Of a stretch of DNA of 64,000 nucleotides, positions 47,185-59,029 are shown piece by piece. Position 1 is the first letter of the stretch. Each line of letters starts with the position of its first letter. Under the pieces are notes generated by a model that was given only the letters and a program-made list of their open reading frames with translations, was not told where the DNA came from and made no database searches. The position numbers were made by a program, and so were the translations under genes. This DNA comes from Nectonema munidae. Its lineage: Eukaryota > Nematomorpha > Nectonematoida > Nectonematidae. Where the stretch lies: contig JAUIRK010000077.1 in assembly GCA_030549495.1 (NCBI GenBank), forward strand, positions 1 to 64,000, given 5' to 3'.

Positions 47185-47466
47185 AAAATAAATTTCAAAA
47201 AGTAATATAATTTATTGGGCACAGGATTTAAAACGCTGAATTTTGGCCGACACTCGGCTTTATCAAAGCACTATAATAATGAGTAGGGTAGAAGTTGAAA
47301 ACTGGAAGGATTAGCGAAGAAGAAGGTCATGTGTTTACAATTCATATGGTGTGCTGTGTAACATATAAATCGTTGCAGAGAGTGTATGTATATGTATATG
47401 ATAGAAAGAGGGTGAAGACTCTCATGAGATGTGTAATTGTAGAGCCTTATGGGAAGGAGATGGAGA
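47185..47466 (+). repeat. Left terminal inverted repeat of the Penelope-like element
   Basis: It begins AAAATAAATTTCAAAAAGTA and includes TTATTGGGCACAGGATTTAA, a GCCGA-CAC-TCGGC hairpin and CTCATGAGATGTGTAATTGT. It is the inverse complement of 49286-49564 with few differences. The first 60-odd codons of the ORF fall inside it. Confidence 0.9.
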
Positions 47467-49097
47467 CTTTAACTTACCGTTTAATTTTTTTTTCTTACCA
47501 TTTAAAAACCATTGAAGATGCATCCAACAAACTTGTCCATAAGCTTAAGAATATTAACGCTATAGATAATGCCAGTGCATACAAACTCATAACAAGACAT
47601 TCACAACCTTGTTCAATGTATTTATTACCAAAAACACACAAGAATTCTTCCAAAATGAAATTTAGACCGATATGTAATGCTATTGGTTCACCAACAGAAA
47701 AGTTATCATGGTTTGCGAATAATATATTAAAACAACTCTTAAGTTTTGTAATGAGTCATGTTAAGAATAATGTAGAGGTAATTAACAAAGTTAAGAAAGA
47801 GTCTCTAAGCAATTGTAGTGATTATAACATGGTAAGTTTTGATATCATAAATTTATATGGTTCCATTCCAATACAGGACGCAATTGATATAACTTGTGGA
47901 ACATACATGAAATATATTGAAGAAATAGACAATTTGGGCATAGAGGTAGAACTAATGAGAGAAATCCTAGAAGTTACATTACTCAATAATATCGTTTTTT
48001 ATGATAATAATTTCTATCATCAAAGAAAAGGTCTCCCTATGGGAGGTAGATTATCTCCTACAATAGCTTCACTCTATTTAAACCATTTTGAGAGCTCTTT
48101 TATTTACGCTAATCTTGACTATCCATTATGGTACAGATATGTAGATGACTGTATAACTTTTTTCAGAAAAGAGTACAATGTGAGTAATTTTTTGGAATAC
48201 CTGAATAGTGTGGACAAAAACATCCAATACACTTTTGAAACATCTAATAATAACAATATTTCTTTTCTTGATGTTCTTTTTTCTATATCTAACAGTAACA
48301 ATGTCAGAACTGATGTTTTCCGAAAAACAACAGACAAAAATATTTGCATTAACTTCAGGTCAGCACGTCCAATCAAGACTAAAACATCACTTATAAAAAT
48401 GGAGCTGAACAGGGCGGATAGAATTTCCTATAACAAAAAAGAAGAAGTTGCTTATATATATAATAAGTTTAAAAATAATGATTACCCTCACTCTTTTATT
48501 GTAGACACTATTGGCAGACATAATGTGAACAACGTGAAAGAACCCATAGAATATATAAGATACCTTTTTACCAAAGACTATAATAAGATTCCTAGAATAA
48601 AAATTCCTTTTATTTCAGATAAAGTGAACAGAATTATAAGAGCAGAGTTTAAAAAACAAAATATTGATGTTAATATTATTAATTCACAAGGTTCTTCTCT
48701 TTCAAAGATATTGAAAAGTAAGAAACAAGATTATAGAAACCATAGATGTGTCTCTAAATGTGAGATTATTCAAAATAAGGTATGCTCAACAAAAAATTGC
48801 ATCTACAATATTAAATGTAACTTATGTAACAATTGTTATGTAGGGGAAACAAGTAGACCTCTAATTTTCCGTATCAGGGAAGACATCGGGGATATGAAAA
48901 AGGATAATATCAAATCACCTTTAGGCTTTCATTTTGTTAAATACCACAAATCAATACAATTTAACTTTAGTCACTTGGAAGTTAAATTGTTATGTAAGTG
49001 CAATACTGATATAGAAAGAATAATAAAAGAAGAATTATACATTAAAGAAACCAAGCCGATCCTTAACACGCAATTCAATAACATGCAAACGGGTTGA
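47295..49097 (+). CDS. Penelope-type reverse transcriptase with GIY-YIG endonuclease, N-terminally truncated
   Basis: 600 codons without a stop. RT motifs in order: LPKTHKNSSKMKFRPICNAI (about 111-130), SFDIINLYGSIP (181-192), RKGLPMGGRLSPTIASLYLN (244-263), WYRYVDDCITFF (279-290, catalytic YVDD), FLDVLF thumb region. The C terminus (about 500-592) is a GIY-YIG nuclease with zinc-binding Cys pairs: YNIKCNLCNNCYVGETSRPL, the catalytic Arg nearby, ERIIKEELYIKETKPILN with the conserved Glu and Asn. Penelope RTs normally have an additional 100-200 residues (including a DKG..VV block) before LPKTHK. Here the first 57 residues lie in the inverted repeat and that block is missing, so the domain is probably incomplete even though the frame is open. 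The protein copies RNA at a nicked target. Confidence 0.9.
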   Translation: MKTGRISEEEGHVFTIHMVCCVTYKSLQRVYVYVYDRKRVKTLMRCVIVEPYGKEMETLTYRLIFFSYHLKTIEDASNKLVHKLKNINAIDNASAYKLITRHSQPCSMYLLPKTHKNSSKMKFRPICNAIGSPTEKLSWFANNILKQLLSFVMSHVKNNVEVINKVKKESLSNCSDYNMVSFDIINLYGSIPIQDAIDITCGTYMKYIEEIDNLGIEVELMREILEVTLLNNIVFYDNNFYHQRKGLPMGGRLSPTIASLYLNHFESSFIYANLDYPLWYRYVDDCITFFRKEYNVSNFLEYLNSVDKNIQYTFETSNNNNISFLDVLFSISNSNNVRTDVFRKTTDKNICINFRSARPIKTKTSLIKMELNRADRISYNKKEEVAYIYNKFKNNDYPHSFIVDTIGRHNVNNVKEPIEYIRYLFTKDYNKIPRIKIPFISDKVNRIIRAEFKKQNIDVNIINSQGSSLSKILKSKKQDYRNHRCVSKCEIIQNKVCSTKNCIYNIKCNLCNNCYVGETSRPLIFRIREDIGDMKKDNIKSPLGFHFVKYHKSIQFNFSHLEVKLLCKCNTDIERIIKEELYIKETKPILNTQFNNMQTG

Positions 49098-49285
49098 ATC
49101 CTCATAATGGTGATCCATTTCAATGTAACTTTTACTTCAACTTGGTTTTAAAAAAAAAAATTTATGTTATAGTATTGATTTCAGTTTTCACACACACACA
49201 CATTCTTTATTTATTATTTATGCCGTATAGAATCGGATTAGAATAATTCTATTGTTCGACTACATCTCGTAAGAGGCGAGTAAGT

Positions 49286-49564
49286 ATCTCCATCTCCTTC
49301 CCATAAGGCTCTACAATTACACATCTCATGAGAGTCTTCACCCTCTTTCTATCATATACATATACACTCTCTGCAACGATTTATATGTTACACAGCACAC
49401 CATATGAATTGTAAACACATGACCTTCTTCTTCGCTAATCCTTCCAGTTTTCAACTTCTACCCTACTCATTATTATAGTGCTTTGATAAAGCCGAGTGTC
49501 GAAGAAAATTCACCGTTTTAAATCCTGTGCCCAATAAATTATATAACTTTTTGAAATTTATTTT
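49286..49564 (-). repeat. Right terminal inverted repeat of the Penelope-like element
   Basis: The inverse complement of 47185-47466. The hairpin reads GCCGAGTGTCGAAGAAAATT here, against GCCGACACTCGGC in the left arm. It is followed by an A/T-rich asymmetric tail to 49603 that also ends the foldback at 10226. Confidence 0.9.
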
Positions 49565-49615
49565 AATTTTAATTTATGGGTCAACTTCAGCATCAGATTT
49601 ACATTAGATAGAATT

Positions 49616-50426
49616 GTAAGAATTATGCTTTTTTCAGGTATCGGAATGATATCAGCAAAATTTACTACCATCTTTGATACCTCGAAATGGATAATGACAC
49701 TGAAAGACTGAATTAAGATTCATGATGAGAACCCATTTAGTGCCAATGTTGCCAAAGGAAACGTAGTCGAACTCTTATAAGAATTAAATATAGATTACTG
49801 AAGTCGACAGCGTTCCCTTTGGGAACATCGGTACTAAATAGGTTAAAATCTAAAACGCTTCAGCCTTCACATTAAATTTTGCCTAATGTTACCCATTACA
49901 TATAAAATTTTACAATTTTTGTGTGAAACCGCAAATCCGTTGTTTTGAATTTTCAAAAAATTGGTATCAATAAATACTTATGATCAGATGTTGGAATAGG
50001 GATTGTCTTTAGAGATTGCAGTTTCTTAAGCTCAAGCTTTTTATCAACCATGAGGCATTTAAATAATTTCTTCTGCTAGCACTACTTACAGTAAACAATG
50101 GATGATAATAGCAAGCATTGTTTCCTTCAAATGCAACATCACTTCTTCCAGGACGTTTTTCTTTTGAAACAATGTAGGCCAATGTCAGCACTTTACCTTG
50201 TTAAGTTTGAAAGCAAGAATTGAGATTAAAAACAATAAATTTTTTATTTGAAAGAAAGAATGAAGACTAGTGTCAGCATTATAATTTGTTATGTTTACTA
50301 AAAAATATAGTGGTAGCGGAATAAATCATTGGAATGGCTCATGGTTGATAAAAGCTCGAGCTAGATAGAAATTCAGTGCAATTTCTATTTTACACGTTAT
50401 GCTGGAATACGTATATAAAAGAATTA
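49616..50426. other. No firm gene; weak hAT similarity
   Basis: At 49735-49800 a plus-strand frame reading ENPFSANVAKGNVVELL is faintly like the W..NPF....E(E)L segment of hAT transposases, but the neighbouring sequence does not support it. A 60-codon minus ORF at 50191-50009 has no motif. Confidence 0.3.
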
Positions 50427-51227
50427 TAGTAAACTCCCAACAACTCAAAGTGGATAAGTTGAAATTCCGTTAAATTCGAATTGCGGTCCCAGTCCCAGCC
50501 GCATCTCACAAATGTTAAATTCTTCGCTTAAAGTCGGATAAGTATAAATTTCAGTCAACTCAAAGTAACTCATGAGTGTTTATATGTCAACTTACATGCT
50601 TTAAACATCGGTTAACTCAAAAGTCAATTATTCTCAATAACAATTTTAAATGCCATCTGTGATTTAAAGTCCATCTCATATCGCTAGCTATTTCTGAAGC
50701 TTTGAATACCAAGTTTTAATGGTAAATCAATAGAAGTGTAAAATAAGTATATATTCATTCATTTCGTTGTATAACATTTTCAGCACTAATAAATTGCTTT
50801 CATTTATAATAACATAATTTATCATTATTTTAAGCGGGGAAGCCCGAAGTGCTACATCTTTTCCTCGTAATTTATCGTATTTTGATATCAGAGGTTGGTA
50901 AGACCTCCGGGGAGACAACTTATCAGATCTTATTATATCAGCGGTCTGGCAAGGGCACGCGGGAGACAAAATGGTTTTCGTGGCTTGACAGACCTATTAT
51001 ATACTTAAATTTAAAAAACATACTTATATATAAATATATATATACAATCTTCTTTTTTTATAAAATAAAATATATTCAAAAAAAGTTTTGCTTTCTAAAA
51101 GATTTGCGCATAGCAGTATCACAGAATAGTCATGATCAAAAATGTCTTCATTTAACAAAATTGAGAACTCAAAAACTCGAAATGATTTGATGGCTTCCTA
51201 GGAATTCAAGTTATCGGGAGTTTACTG
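50427..51227. mobile_element. Nonautonomous pogo/Tigger-like element, about 800 bp
   Basis: The left end is TAGTAAACTCCCAACAACTC and the complement of the right end is CAGTAAACTCCCGATAACTT. Both are flanked by TA (50425-50426 and 51228-51229). Further internal variants of ACTCAAAGT and ATAAGTTGAA recur near the left end, as in Tigger ends. No transposase is encoded. It carries the dispersed repeat at 50886-51010. Confidence 0.7.
50886..51010 (+). repeat. Two diverged units of the repeat seen at 18413
   Basis: ATCAGAGGTTGGTAAGACCT then CCGGGGAGACAACTTATCAG, followed 45 bp later by ATCAGCGGTCTGGCAAGGGC and GCGGGAGACAAAATGG, ending in TATTATATACTTAAAT. The 18413 copy has a single unit. Confidence 0.55.
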
Positions 51228-53569
51228 TATTTGCAAAAAAGTTTTACAGTAATTTTTATTGAAAAAATATCTTATTAGTTGTATTATGTATTTAAAAAAT
51301 TCATAAAAATGATAAATAAAAATTCTATTTCTATTTATATTATCTACTGAAAGTGCGCATTTTCAAATTCTACTTTTCTACAATTTGCATATTTAAATTT
51401 ATCATTTCTATAAACTTCAAGCAATACTGCGTGCATATTTTTATGACCCAGTTCGCAATTTTGTTTTACCAAATAATAATCTATAAATCAAAAGGTGCAT
51501 CTCTTAATTTTATACCACACCTTGAAAATGCAAAACATCATAACTAATTTTCAAATACATAATACTTGATTGTGCTCATATGAATTTAAATTGAGGATAC
51601 TACTACCTTACTCGAAATGCTTCCCCGTGCATGATGCCTCCAATATTCTAACCTTTTCAAGGTTACGTATATACATACATATCAATTCCTTGGAGATCCT
51701 TAGGACTCCAAGTGTGAGATGCGTAATTTTCCAAAAAGTTATGGAAATATATTATATCTAGAAGAAAAAAGTGTTCTTTTGCTCTCAATGAAATTAACAT
51801 TTTAAGCAATTATAATCAATGTTGACGTTAGTAACAAAGTGAGAGTTAGATTTATTGAATTTTTCAATCAAAGGTTATTCAAAAATAAACACGATATTCA
51901 AATTGAGTTTTGAATATGCAACATTCTAATATGTCACAAGTAATGTAAGATGCGTGTAAAGATTTCATTTCAACCCGTGATTCGCGTAAGCAACGATGCA
52001 TCATACATGCACGCACACCTCAATGAATAGTAATGGTAAATAACAATAAAGATTCTCAGAACGCTTCGTAAAAATCAATCAATATATTATTTTAAACTTC
52101 GTAAGAGAAAGAAGTACAATTCATCATTGTTGATAATCATGAATACAATGAGTTAGCAGAATCCGTGTAAAGATGACTGATGATTCGCGTATTATCATTT
52201 TAAATATTTCCAAAAAAATAATTTTTTTGGGATAAACTCTGAATAATTAGACGCTTCGATTTAAATTACAAAAAAATACTTCCCCAACTTGGAAGGTTAG
52301 GCGAGAGAAAAATGGCTGGTATTTCTATAAATACATATCATATTATGCAATTATAAAGCGAACATAGAAAATAGATACATATTATGTGATGTTGTTTCAT
52401 TTGTGTTTTCCTGTTACTTGATTTTCTCTCTTTACCCAATTTTATAATATCTGGAATAAGAATCCTCCATGATCACTTTTATAAAGTCTTCTCTGAATAT
52501 TGCAATCTAAATGCCAATATTACGATTGATGGTACAGGTAGTTAGTTTTAGAGGAAGATGAAATATTAAAATCTATGACTCTAAAAAACAGGCTCACTAT
52601 CATCCCAAGTTGTATCACTTGAATGCTTCAGAAAGCTTTTACTTTTTGAAACCTAAAAGTTATGCTTCTTCCTTATCTCTTTTAAAAATACTCATTACTG
52701 ATACAAAACTTCTCAAAAGAAGTGGTGCATTCATGGATAGACTTTTTCCTTCTTATGACAGTAATACAGTATGTGGTGGAGCTGTGTACAAAAAGGTTCA
52801 AACCAGAGCTGGGGAGTCGGAGGGAAAATATTGGATTGCGACTAACATAATAAATTCAGCAAGAACTCTTCGCTTCCAACTTCAACTAAAGAAACGACAC
52901 TCGACATGCTTACAAAAATACACTATTTTTTTATCGACTCCCATCCCTTTAACATTCTTATTGAATAATTGAAATAATCAAAAAGCCGATCTTCAAATTT
53001 TAACGCCATCTATTGTAAAATTTTTAAAAACCTCCTTTTTAGTACAAAATTAACTATTACTTACCAAAAGTAATATATGAAATATGTTTTTCATATAGAT
53101 TTCATTCAAAAAATTTCCCAGTATATTAATTTAAAATACACCCTAGCGTAAAATGCCATATATCAGTAGACCAAAGGAGATAATATATGTTTAGATGATT
53201 AAAAAAAGGTAAGCATGTAAATTTTTGATCTTTTCACCACTGTACTACAAAATTATCAAAAAATCTTTTTGAAAGATAGTTAATTGAGTTAGAGTGAAAT
53301 AATCTTTAAAATTTCTAAAGTAGCTAAATTGAAAAATAACAAAAAATGTTTCATTATTAAGATTATAAAAGCACAATTTTCACTTTAGCAGTGGAATTGA
53401 ACGCTGAGATTCGAATACAAAATAATCGAAATTAAAAGACATTAAATTCCAGACAATACTCACGAATTTTATGACAAATACAATAAAAATTAGGAGTCAA
53501 AAATAAGATCACAAAAAATTCTAACAGATTCCATAATTAATGTATATTCGATAAACAGAAGACAAATTT
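51228..53569. other. AT-rich, one unidentified ORF
   Basis: The longest frame (52610-52972, plus, 120 codons) has a moderately GC-rich centre with CCAGAGCTGGGGAGTCGGAG but no recognisable domain. It could be repeat-derived, since GC-rich AGTCGGAG/GGAGCC-type text also occurs at 44810-44870. Nothing else was seen. Confidence 0.3.
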
Positions 53570-54640
53570 TCCAAACCATGGGTTAATGATGAATTAAACA
53601 AACTAAAAAAATGGAAAGAATGTTCTTATAGGGTTTACTCCAAAGATAAAAAGTAAGAATAAGGAAATTAATATAAAGCTAAAAGAACATAAAAAGGTAT
53701 CAAGTATGAAGTGAGACCATATACAAACAATTATTATAAAATTTTTTTTAGTAATGTTAGAAATAGATGGAAATTGATAAATCAAATTTTAGGAAAGGAC
53801 AACCGACAAGCCAATAGTCAAGTCAATTCTAATCAGTTTTACCAATATTTAGACAAAATTACAATACGTCTTTTTATTATCCTTTGAATAAAAGTAACAG
53901 CAATACTTTTAATTAAAATCACTTTGATGGGAGTGATATTGTTGATGCTTGTAGTAGGATTAAATTATGTATTTCGTGTGTTCATGATTTTATTTATAAT
54001 AAACTTGGTAAAATTATAGTACCATTTATTATAAATACTGTTATTGGACCCTTATTGTTAAAAATCTTTCAAGTACTCATAAGATTAATTCTTTCTTAGA
54101 AAAGATGTATTTTTGGTGTATGTAATTGCTTATCATATGTGTAAATCAAAATATATGATATTTACTAAAAGAAAAGCTGGCATTTTACGTAGTTTTAAAA
54201 TAAATAATACTAAAATAAACAAAGTTGAAAGCTTCAATTACCTGGGAGTAATAATACAATATTATTTCACTTCACGGTTCACTATAATAAACTGATAAGA
54301 TACCTCAGCGTTTCTTGGATATACACTTATAAAAATCTTAGCCCACCTAAAACTCGATTAATTATTTTTAATCTTTATTTTCAGTCAAAAATTACGTACT
54401 CTAATGTAGTATGGGGTGGTACGAGTTTATCACTTGAGGATAAGCTTAAAAACATGGCACTTAAACTGATTGAAAATGATCATTCTGGTAAAATTAGAAA
54501 AAAATATAATATATTAAACATCACTCAATTAAATAAGCGTTCATTTGCTACATTTGCCTACAAAAGTAAATTACAAATGCACGGCAGGAGTTATTTTTTA
54601 AATATAACATGGAAATACATTCTTATAACTCAAGTAATAG
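53570..54640 (+). pseudogene. LINE reverse transcriptase relic (Jockey/CR1-like), decayed
   Basis: Fragments: a Lys-rich segment before RT (DELNKLKKWKECSYRVYSKD), a large deletion, then KSKYMIFTKRKAGILRSFKI followed by NKVESFNYLGVII (the post-RT segment), and TRLIIFNLYFQSKITYSNVV then WGGTSLSLEDKLKNM and IRKKYNILNITQLNKRSF. This matches LINE ORF2 C-terminal order (NVSKSKYMIF, YLGV.ID, SYIxYGVxVWG, LKIxxLxxLxxF). The catalytic RT core is gone. Confidence 0.7.
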
Positions 54641-55439
54641 CCAATATTTTTTTGTGTATCATTCTTTTATGGCTATCATACATAATACTTTTATAAGTAA
54701 AGTAAATCACAACATGGATATGAGACATAATATCAAATAAATAGATGTAAAATAAATCAAAAACAACAATGTGAAATAAGATATTGAAAAACTCAATTTT
54801 AAAACATTGAATATAATTATTTATATATAAAAACAAAAATTTTGCAAAATATTAAATATTTTGTAATGCAAAATTAAAATAAACCTGCAGCGGTAAACTT
54901 TGGATTGTTAAAAAATTTTCAAAAAATAACCATTTTAAAATTTTGATAAAATGTAACTTGTACAAAAAAAATTAATTAAATCTCATTCTCTTTAATGTAA
55001 ATCTTGTATATAGAATCAACAGGTCTAAAATTTAAAGTTACTTAATTTTTATATCCTATTGAAATTTTCTAAATTCTTAGGCTGTTTTTTCGAGTACAAA
55101 TTAAAATAATTTAATTTAACTTTAGTTTTTAAAATAAAAGATAAGCTTATATTTTCTTTTAGTATATGTTATTTTTATTTAAGTTCCATTTTTACCATTC
55201 TTTTTACGAATGATTAATTTTTTATCTTATTAAATAATTTTTAAAAAAAAAATGAATATAAAATTCTTAATATTGGTTTTATATCAAAGCACTTTTAGGC
55301 TATAGAAGATTACAAGATGCTTTCAGGCGGTTAATTCAGTTATGTGATTTTATTTTTGATACCTGTTAGCCTTCGGGATCGAACTCTGAGTGTACATCCT
55401 AAAAACCATTGAAATCTAAGATAAAAGTTATCTGAAACT
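54641..55439. other. AT-rich; possible SINE-like trace
   Basis: The complement at 55400-55360 contains AGAGTTCGATCCCGAAGGCT, a B-box-like sequence, with no clear A box. Otherwise there is nothing. Confidence 0.3.
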
Positions 55440-56690
55440 AAATTGATAATTATCCCCACACTTTCAAAAATATTAGAAGAATTTATACATCATCAATTGA
55501 AGACTTACTTGGGTTCAATAAATTACTTAAATGACTATCAATTTGGATTTCGCCAACATTATTCGACAAATCTTTCCACTCTTGTTTGATTCATAAGACA
55601 AATAAATTTAAAAAAAAAAGGATGACGCAGTAATTTTTCTATTTGACCTGTCAAAGGCTTTTGACTGAGTTAATCACTCATAAATCTTGAAGAATTTGAA
55701 TGAATGTGGGTTTAGTAGAAGTTCGTTGTTTTTTTTAAACTCATATCTTATTAATAGGTATCAAATTGTTAAAGTGAATGATGCCTTTTCTAAGAAGCTA
55801 TCCCTCAAAAATGGTGTCCAGCAGGGATTCATTTTGGGGCACTTACTTTTCAGCATAGCTATCAACAACATTTTCTTCCTTCCAAATCTTTTTGAGTTTC
55901 AACTCTTTGCAGACGACATCTGCGCTTATCTCCCTTTATCTAAAGTAAAAAATGGTGAAGTTATCGACACATATAGCTTGAACAAGAACTTAGACCAACT
56001 CTACAACTGGTGTTCTGAAAATAATATGATTTTAAACAAAAAGAAATCTTATTGCATGATAATCTCCAATAAGAATAGGAAATATAACTTTTTAAAGTCC
56101 ACAGGTATTGCTGAAAAAAATGTAAAAATACTTGGGTTATTATTTGATAATAAAATAAAATTTAGGCAACACATCGATCAGTTGGCCCTCGTCCTAAATC
56201 GAGTCATTGTTATTTTTTTTACAAAATATTTTACCATTAAAGGTTAAACTTTTGATTTATAAGCAATTATTCCTTTCTTATGTTAATTATAGCATCATAA
56301 ATTGGTTTCCCTTTGGGAAAAAACGTTTCTTCAAAAGAAAGCTATACGAGTAATTTTTAACAGGAATAAGACGGATAACATTTCAGAGATTTTTATTCAG
56401 AATGAATTATTGAAAGTGAAAGATATTTTTAAAAAAAGGGTTGGAGTATTTCTCTATAAATATTTTAACGATTGTTTACATAATGTTTTCGGGCCACTGA
56501 TAAGATATAGGGAAAATTTTTCACATAACACTAGGAACTCTAATAAACCTTTAAAAATTACCTATAGACTAAAAGGATCAAGTATTTCTTTAATGAATTT
56601 TATAATGATAATATGCATCTTTTATTAAAAAATCATCTGAGTACATACAAAATATAATCTAAACTAGACTTTACCATTTGTTTTCCATGT
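55440..56690 (+). pseudogene. LINE reverse transcriptase relic with most of the RT domain
   Basis: In order: PTLSKILEEFIHHQL, NDYQFGFRQHYSTNLSTLV, LFDLSKAFD followed by a stop, then an open frame 55687-56247 with SYLINRYQIVKVNDAFSKKL, NGVQQGFILGHLLFSIAINN, FQLFADDICAYL (active site) and NNMILNKKKSYCMIISNKNR, KILGLLFDNKIKF. A second open frame, 56302-56628, carries the C terminus (FLQKKAIRVIFNRNK, VFLYKYFNDCL, FSHNTRN). GVQQG replaces the usual GVPQG. Two breaks make it inactive, but it is the best-preserved LINE RT here. Confidence 0.85.
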
Positions 56691-58051
56691 GAACTTTTAA
56701 GTTGTACTTGTTGGTTTGCAAAAAAAAAATTTTTTTTATATATCCAACTGGAAAAATCTAATTAAAGGCCATATTTTGCTATTGATTTTATCTCATATTG
56801 TCTCTAATTCAATTTAGAATAAACTAACACTAAAGGTAGTTTAAAGAAAAACAAATTATAATAAAATTCCATATAAAAAAATCTTGAAATAAGCCAGAGT
56901 CGTAATAGATTTGCTTTAGCTGGTTTCTAAAGTATTTTGATAGTTCACTATTAATTAAATTTTAGTATATGTTTTTTCCATAAAGACTTTTTTCATATTT
57001 AGTTGATAACTCCTTTTATCATGGCTGGATTTTGATATAGGCTATTTGCCAAGTGGCCTTCATTTTAAAGTAGCTTCCAAAACTATTTGGAAATATTAAA
57101 CCAACGCAGTGTTTTTTTTAGAAAAGTTTATTGTTTTTTATCCTTTTTTGTAACGTTTTATTTTTAACTTTTGCTAAAAGTAAGTTTTTATAGGGTCCTT
57201 TTTGGTACATTAATTAAGTAGAGTTGATAATTTTTAAGTATATTTCGAAAAAAATTCACATTTGTTTTTAATAAAAATTATTTTTTTTAATAATAAATCT
57301 TGGAGAGCCAATACCGTTAAATTACTATTTTTACATTACGATAAGAAAAAGAAGGCACTTTTGAAAAGTATGCTCTCTAAGAAAACTAAAAGGTGGACAC
57401 AGCTTGAAAATGAATGCCTTATAAAACAATTGTAATTATAAACGATATAAAGTTTTATAGTATAAAATTTGACACGATTTCATGAGACAAGCGTTGAATT
57501 TCATAAATTTGAAACTGTTATTTTGTCATTCATAAATATGTATGACAGTTTGATAACCTTTATTTCTGAAATGCGACTGCATCAGTTTGATGAAAATGAA
57601 GACCAAGCTAAGAATTATGCTACATCTTTTTGACCTAATTGTATTAAATTAGCATTTGTGGAAATGCTTTCTTGAATATAGTCTTTCACTTCTAGCAAAG
57701 AACAGAAGAAGATGACTATGAGGCCTTTTAAATATTTTCATTTGTAAAGAATCCTTAAATATAATTATATATGTTGTTTACTTCTTAATGGTAATCAATT
57801 AAATAAAATAATTTTTTTTAATTTTTTTGGCCTCCCTTTAAAAAAAATTTGTTGGGTGGGGAAAAAATCTCTCCTTAATAAATAAAATGTCTTCTTGGTA
57901 CTTTTCGCAAAATAGAAATGTATTTAACATTTCAATGTAAAAAATTACTTTATAATGCTTTTATTTTTCCTCACTTCTTGTATTGCAATTTAATTTTGGG
58001 ATCATCTTGCTTATCAATGCTACATAAATTATATTCTTGTCAAAAAAAATT
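56691..58051. other. AT-rich, nothing recognised
   Basis: Long A/T homopolymers and short ORFs only. Confidence 0.4.
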
Positions 58052-58305
58052 TATTACCTAGTGAGGTCTCCAGTTCTCTTCCACGCCGAAATTGTAAACT
58101 AAGGACATAGCCTTTGTCTAATTTGACTAACTACAAAGCAGCAGAACATGGAGCATTTTAAGTAGAAAGGAATCACCCAATCTACTACTCCCTCTTGTTA
58201 TGTCGTCGCTGTTTGTTCGGGGCTGCTTATTCATCAAGATAAGCTTGCTTATGTCGCAGCTAACCACTATATCTGATGGCTGTTCAACAACTTTTCATAA
58301 TAGTC
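58052..58305 (-). repeat. Copy of the LINE-like repeat at 62190-62490
   Basis: GTGAGGTCTCCAGTTCTCTT, TTGTCTAATTTGACTAACTA, GGAATCACCCAATCTACTAC and GGCTGCTTATTCATCAAGAT match the other copy in the same orientation. An approximately 50 bp segment around the CTTCTCACGACATCG part is deleted here, and no tail is present. Confidence 0.7.
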
Positions 58306-59029
58306 TTCATAATATTATCCCTCAAAATCTTTAGTTAAAATATTTTTTCTATTGTTTTATATTTAGTTGAGTTTGTTTCTTCTAGTGTGCATATATATCT
58401 AAATTCCTCTTTTTATTGTATTTTTAATCCATTTGTTCAAAGTCAAAAGTAAAATGATTCCTGAATGTTCAAAAATTAACAAATATACCTAACTTTAATG
58501 TTATTATGTTTCAAAACTTTTAGCGCTTAATAAATTGTAATGTAGGGCATAAATGTGACTCCTTATCCATTCCTTATTTTAAGTTTATATATTTACTGAA
58601 ATTGTAATCTGATTTTTTAAAACATTTTGGGGCTCAGAATTGATTTTAATTTTAGGTAGGGCCATCATATAATAATAATTATTATTTTTGAACGAAAAAA
58701 AACAAGTTTTTTTATATGTTCATAATTGTAAGAAAAGGAACAAATTATTGAATATAATATAGGAAAAAATCCGCTACTGAAGTCCTTGCATTTCAACAAT
58801 ATAATAATGAAGACATTATGAAAAACAATGAATTATTTAAGGAGAATCAATAGTAGATACAAAAACACTTTATAAGGTCTATAAACAGATGAAGTAGAAT
58901 GAAAAGAATAATTCAGATATTAAATATCTTAAAAAAACAAGCAAAGGAAAAGCTAGAGTATAAGACATGCATATATTCAGTTTCAAATATAATTATATTA
59001 TATACTGAGATACATAAATAGTTTAATGA
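58306..59029. other. Nothing recognised
   Basis: AT-rich spacer at the 3' side of the minus-strand LINE; its upper part probably includes that element's 3' UTR. Confidence 0.35.

Larger units (their letters stand above)
47185..49603 (+). mobile_element. Penelope-like element with long inverted termini and target duplication
   Basis: The 2.4 kb insertion is flanked by identical CATTAGATAGAATT at 47171-47184 and 49602-49615 (12-14 bp, depending on how the last bases are assigned). Inverted repeats of about 282 bp (47185-47466 and 49286-49564) enclose a reverse transcriptase ORF. Only the right side carries an extra 39 bp tail ending TCAACTTCAGCATCAGATTT-ACA. Arm identity is high, so the insertion is young. 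It sits about 125 bp upstream of the TPX2-like start codon, on the opposite strand. Confidence 0.85.

Noticed and set aside
52610-52972. 120-codon plus-strand ORF as a gene
   Set aside because: No recognisable motif, no clear start context or splice sites; length is possible by chance in this much sequence.
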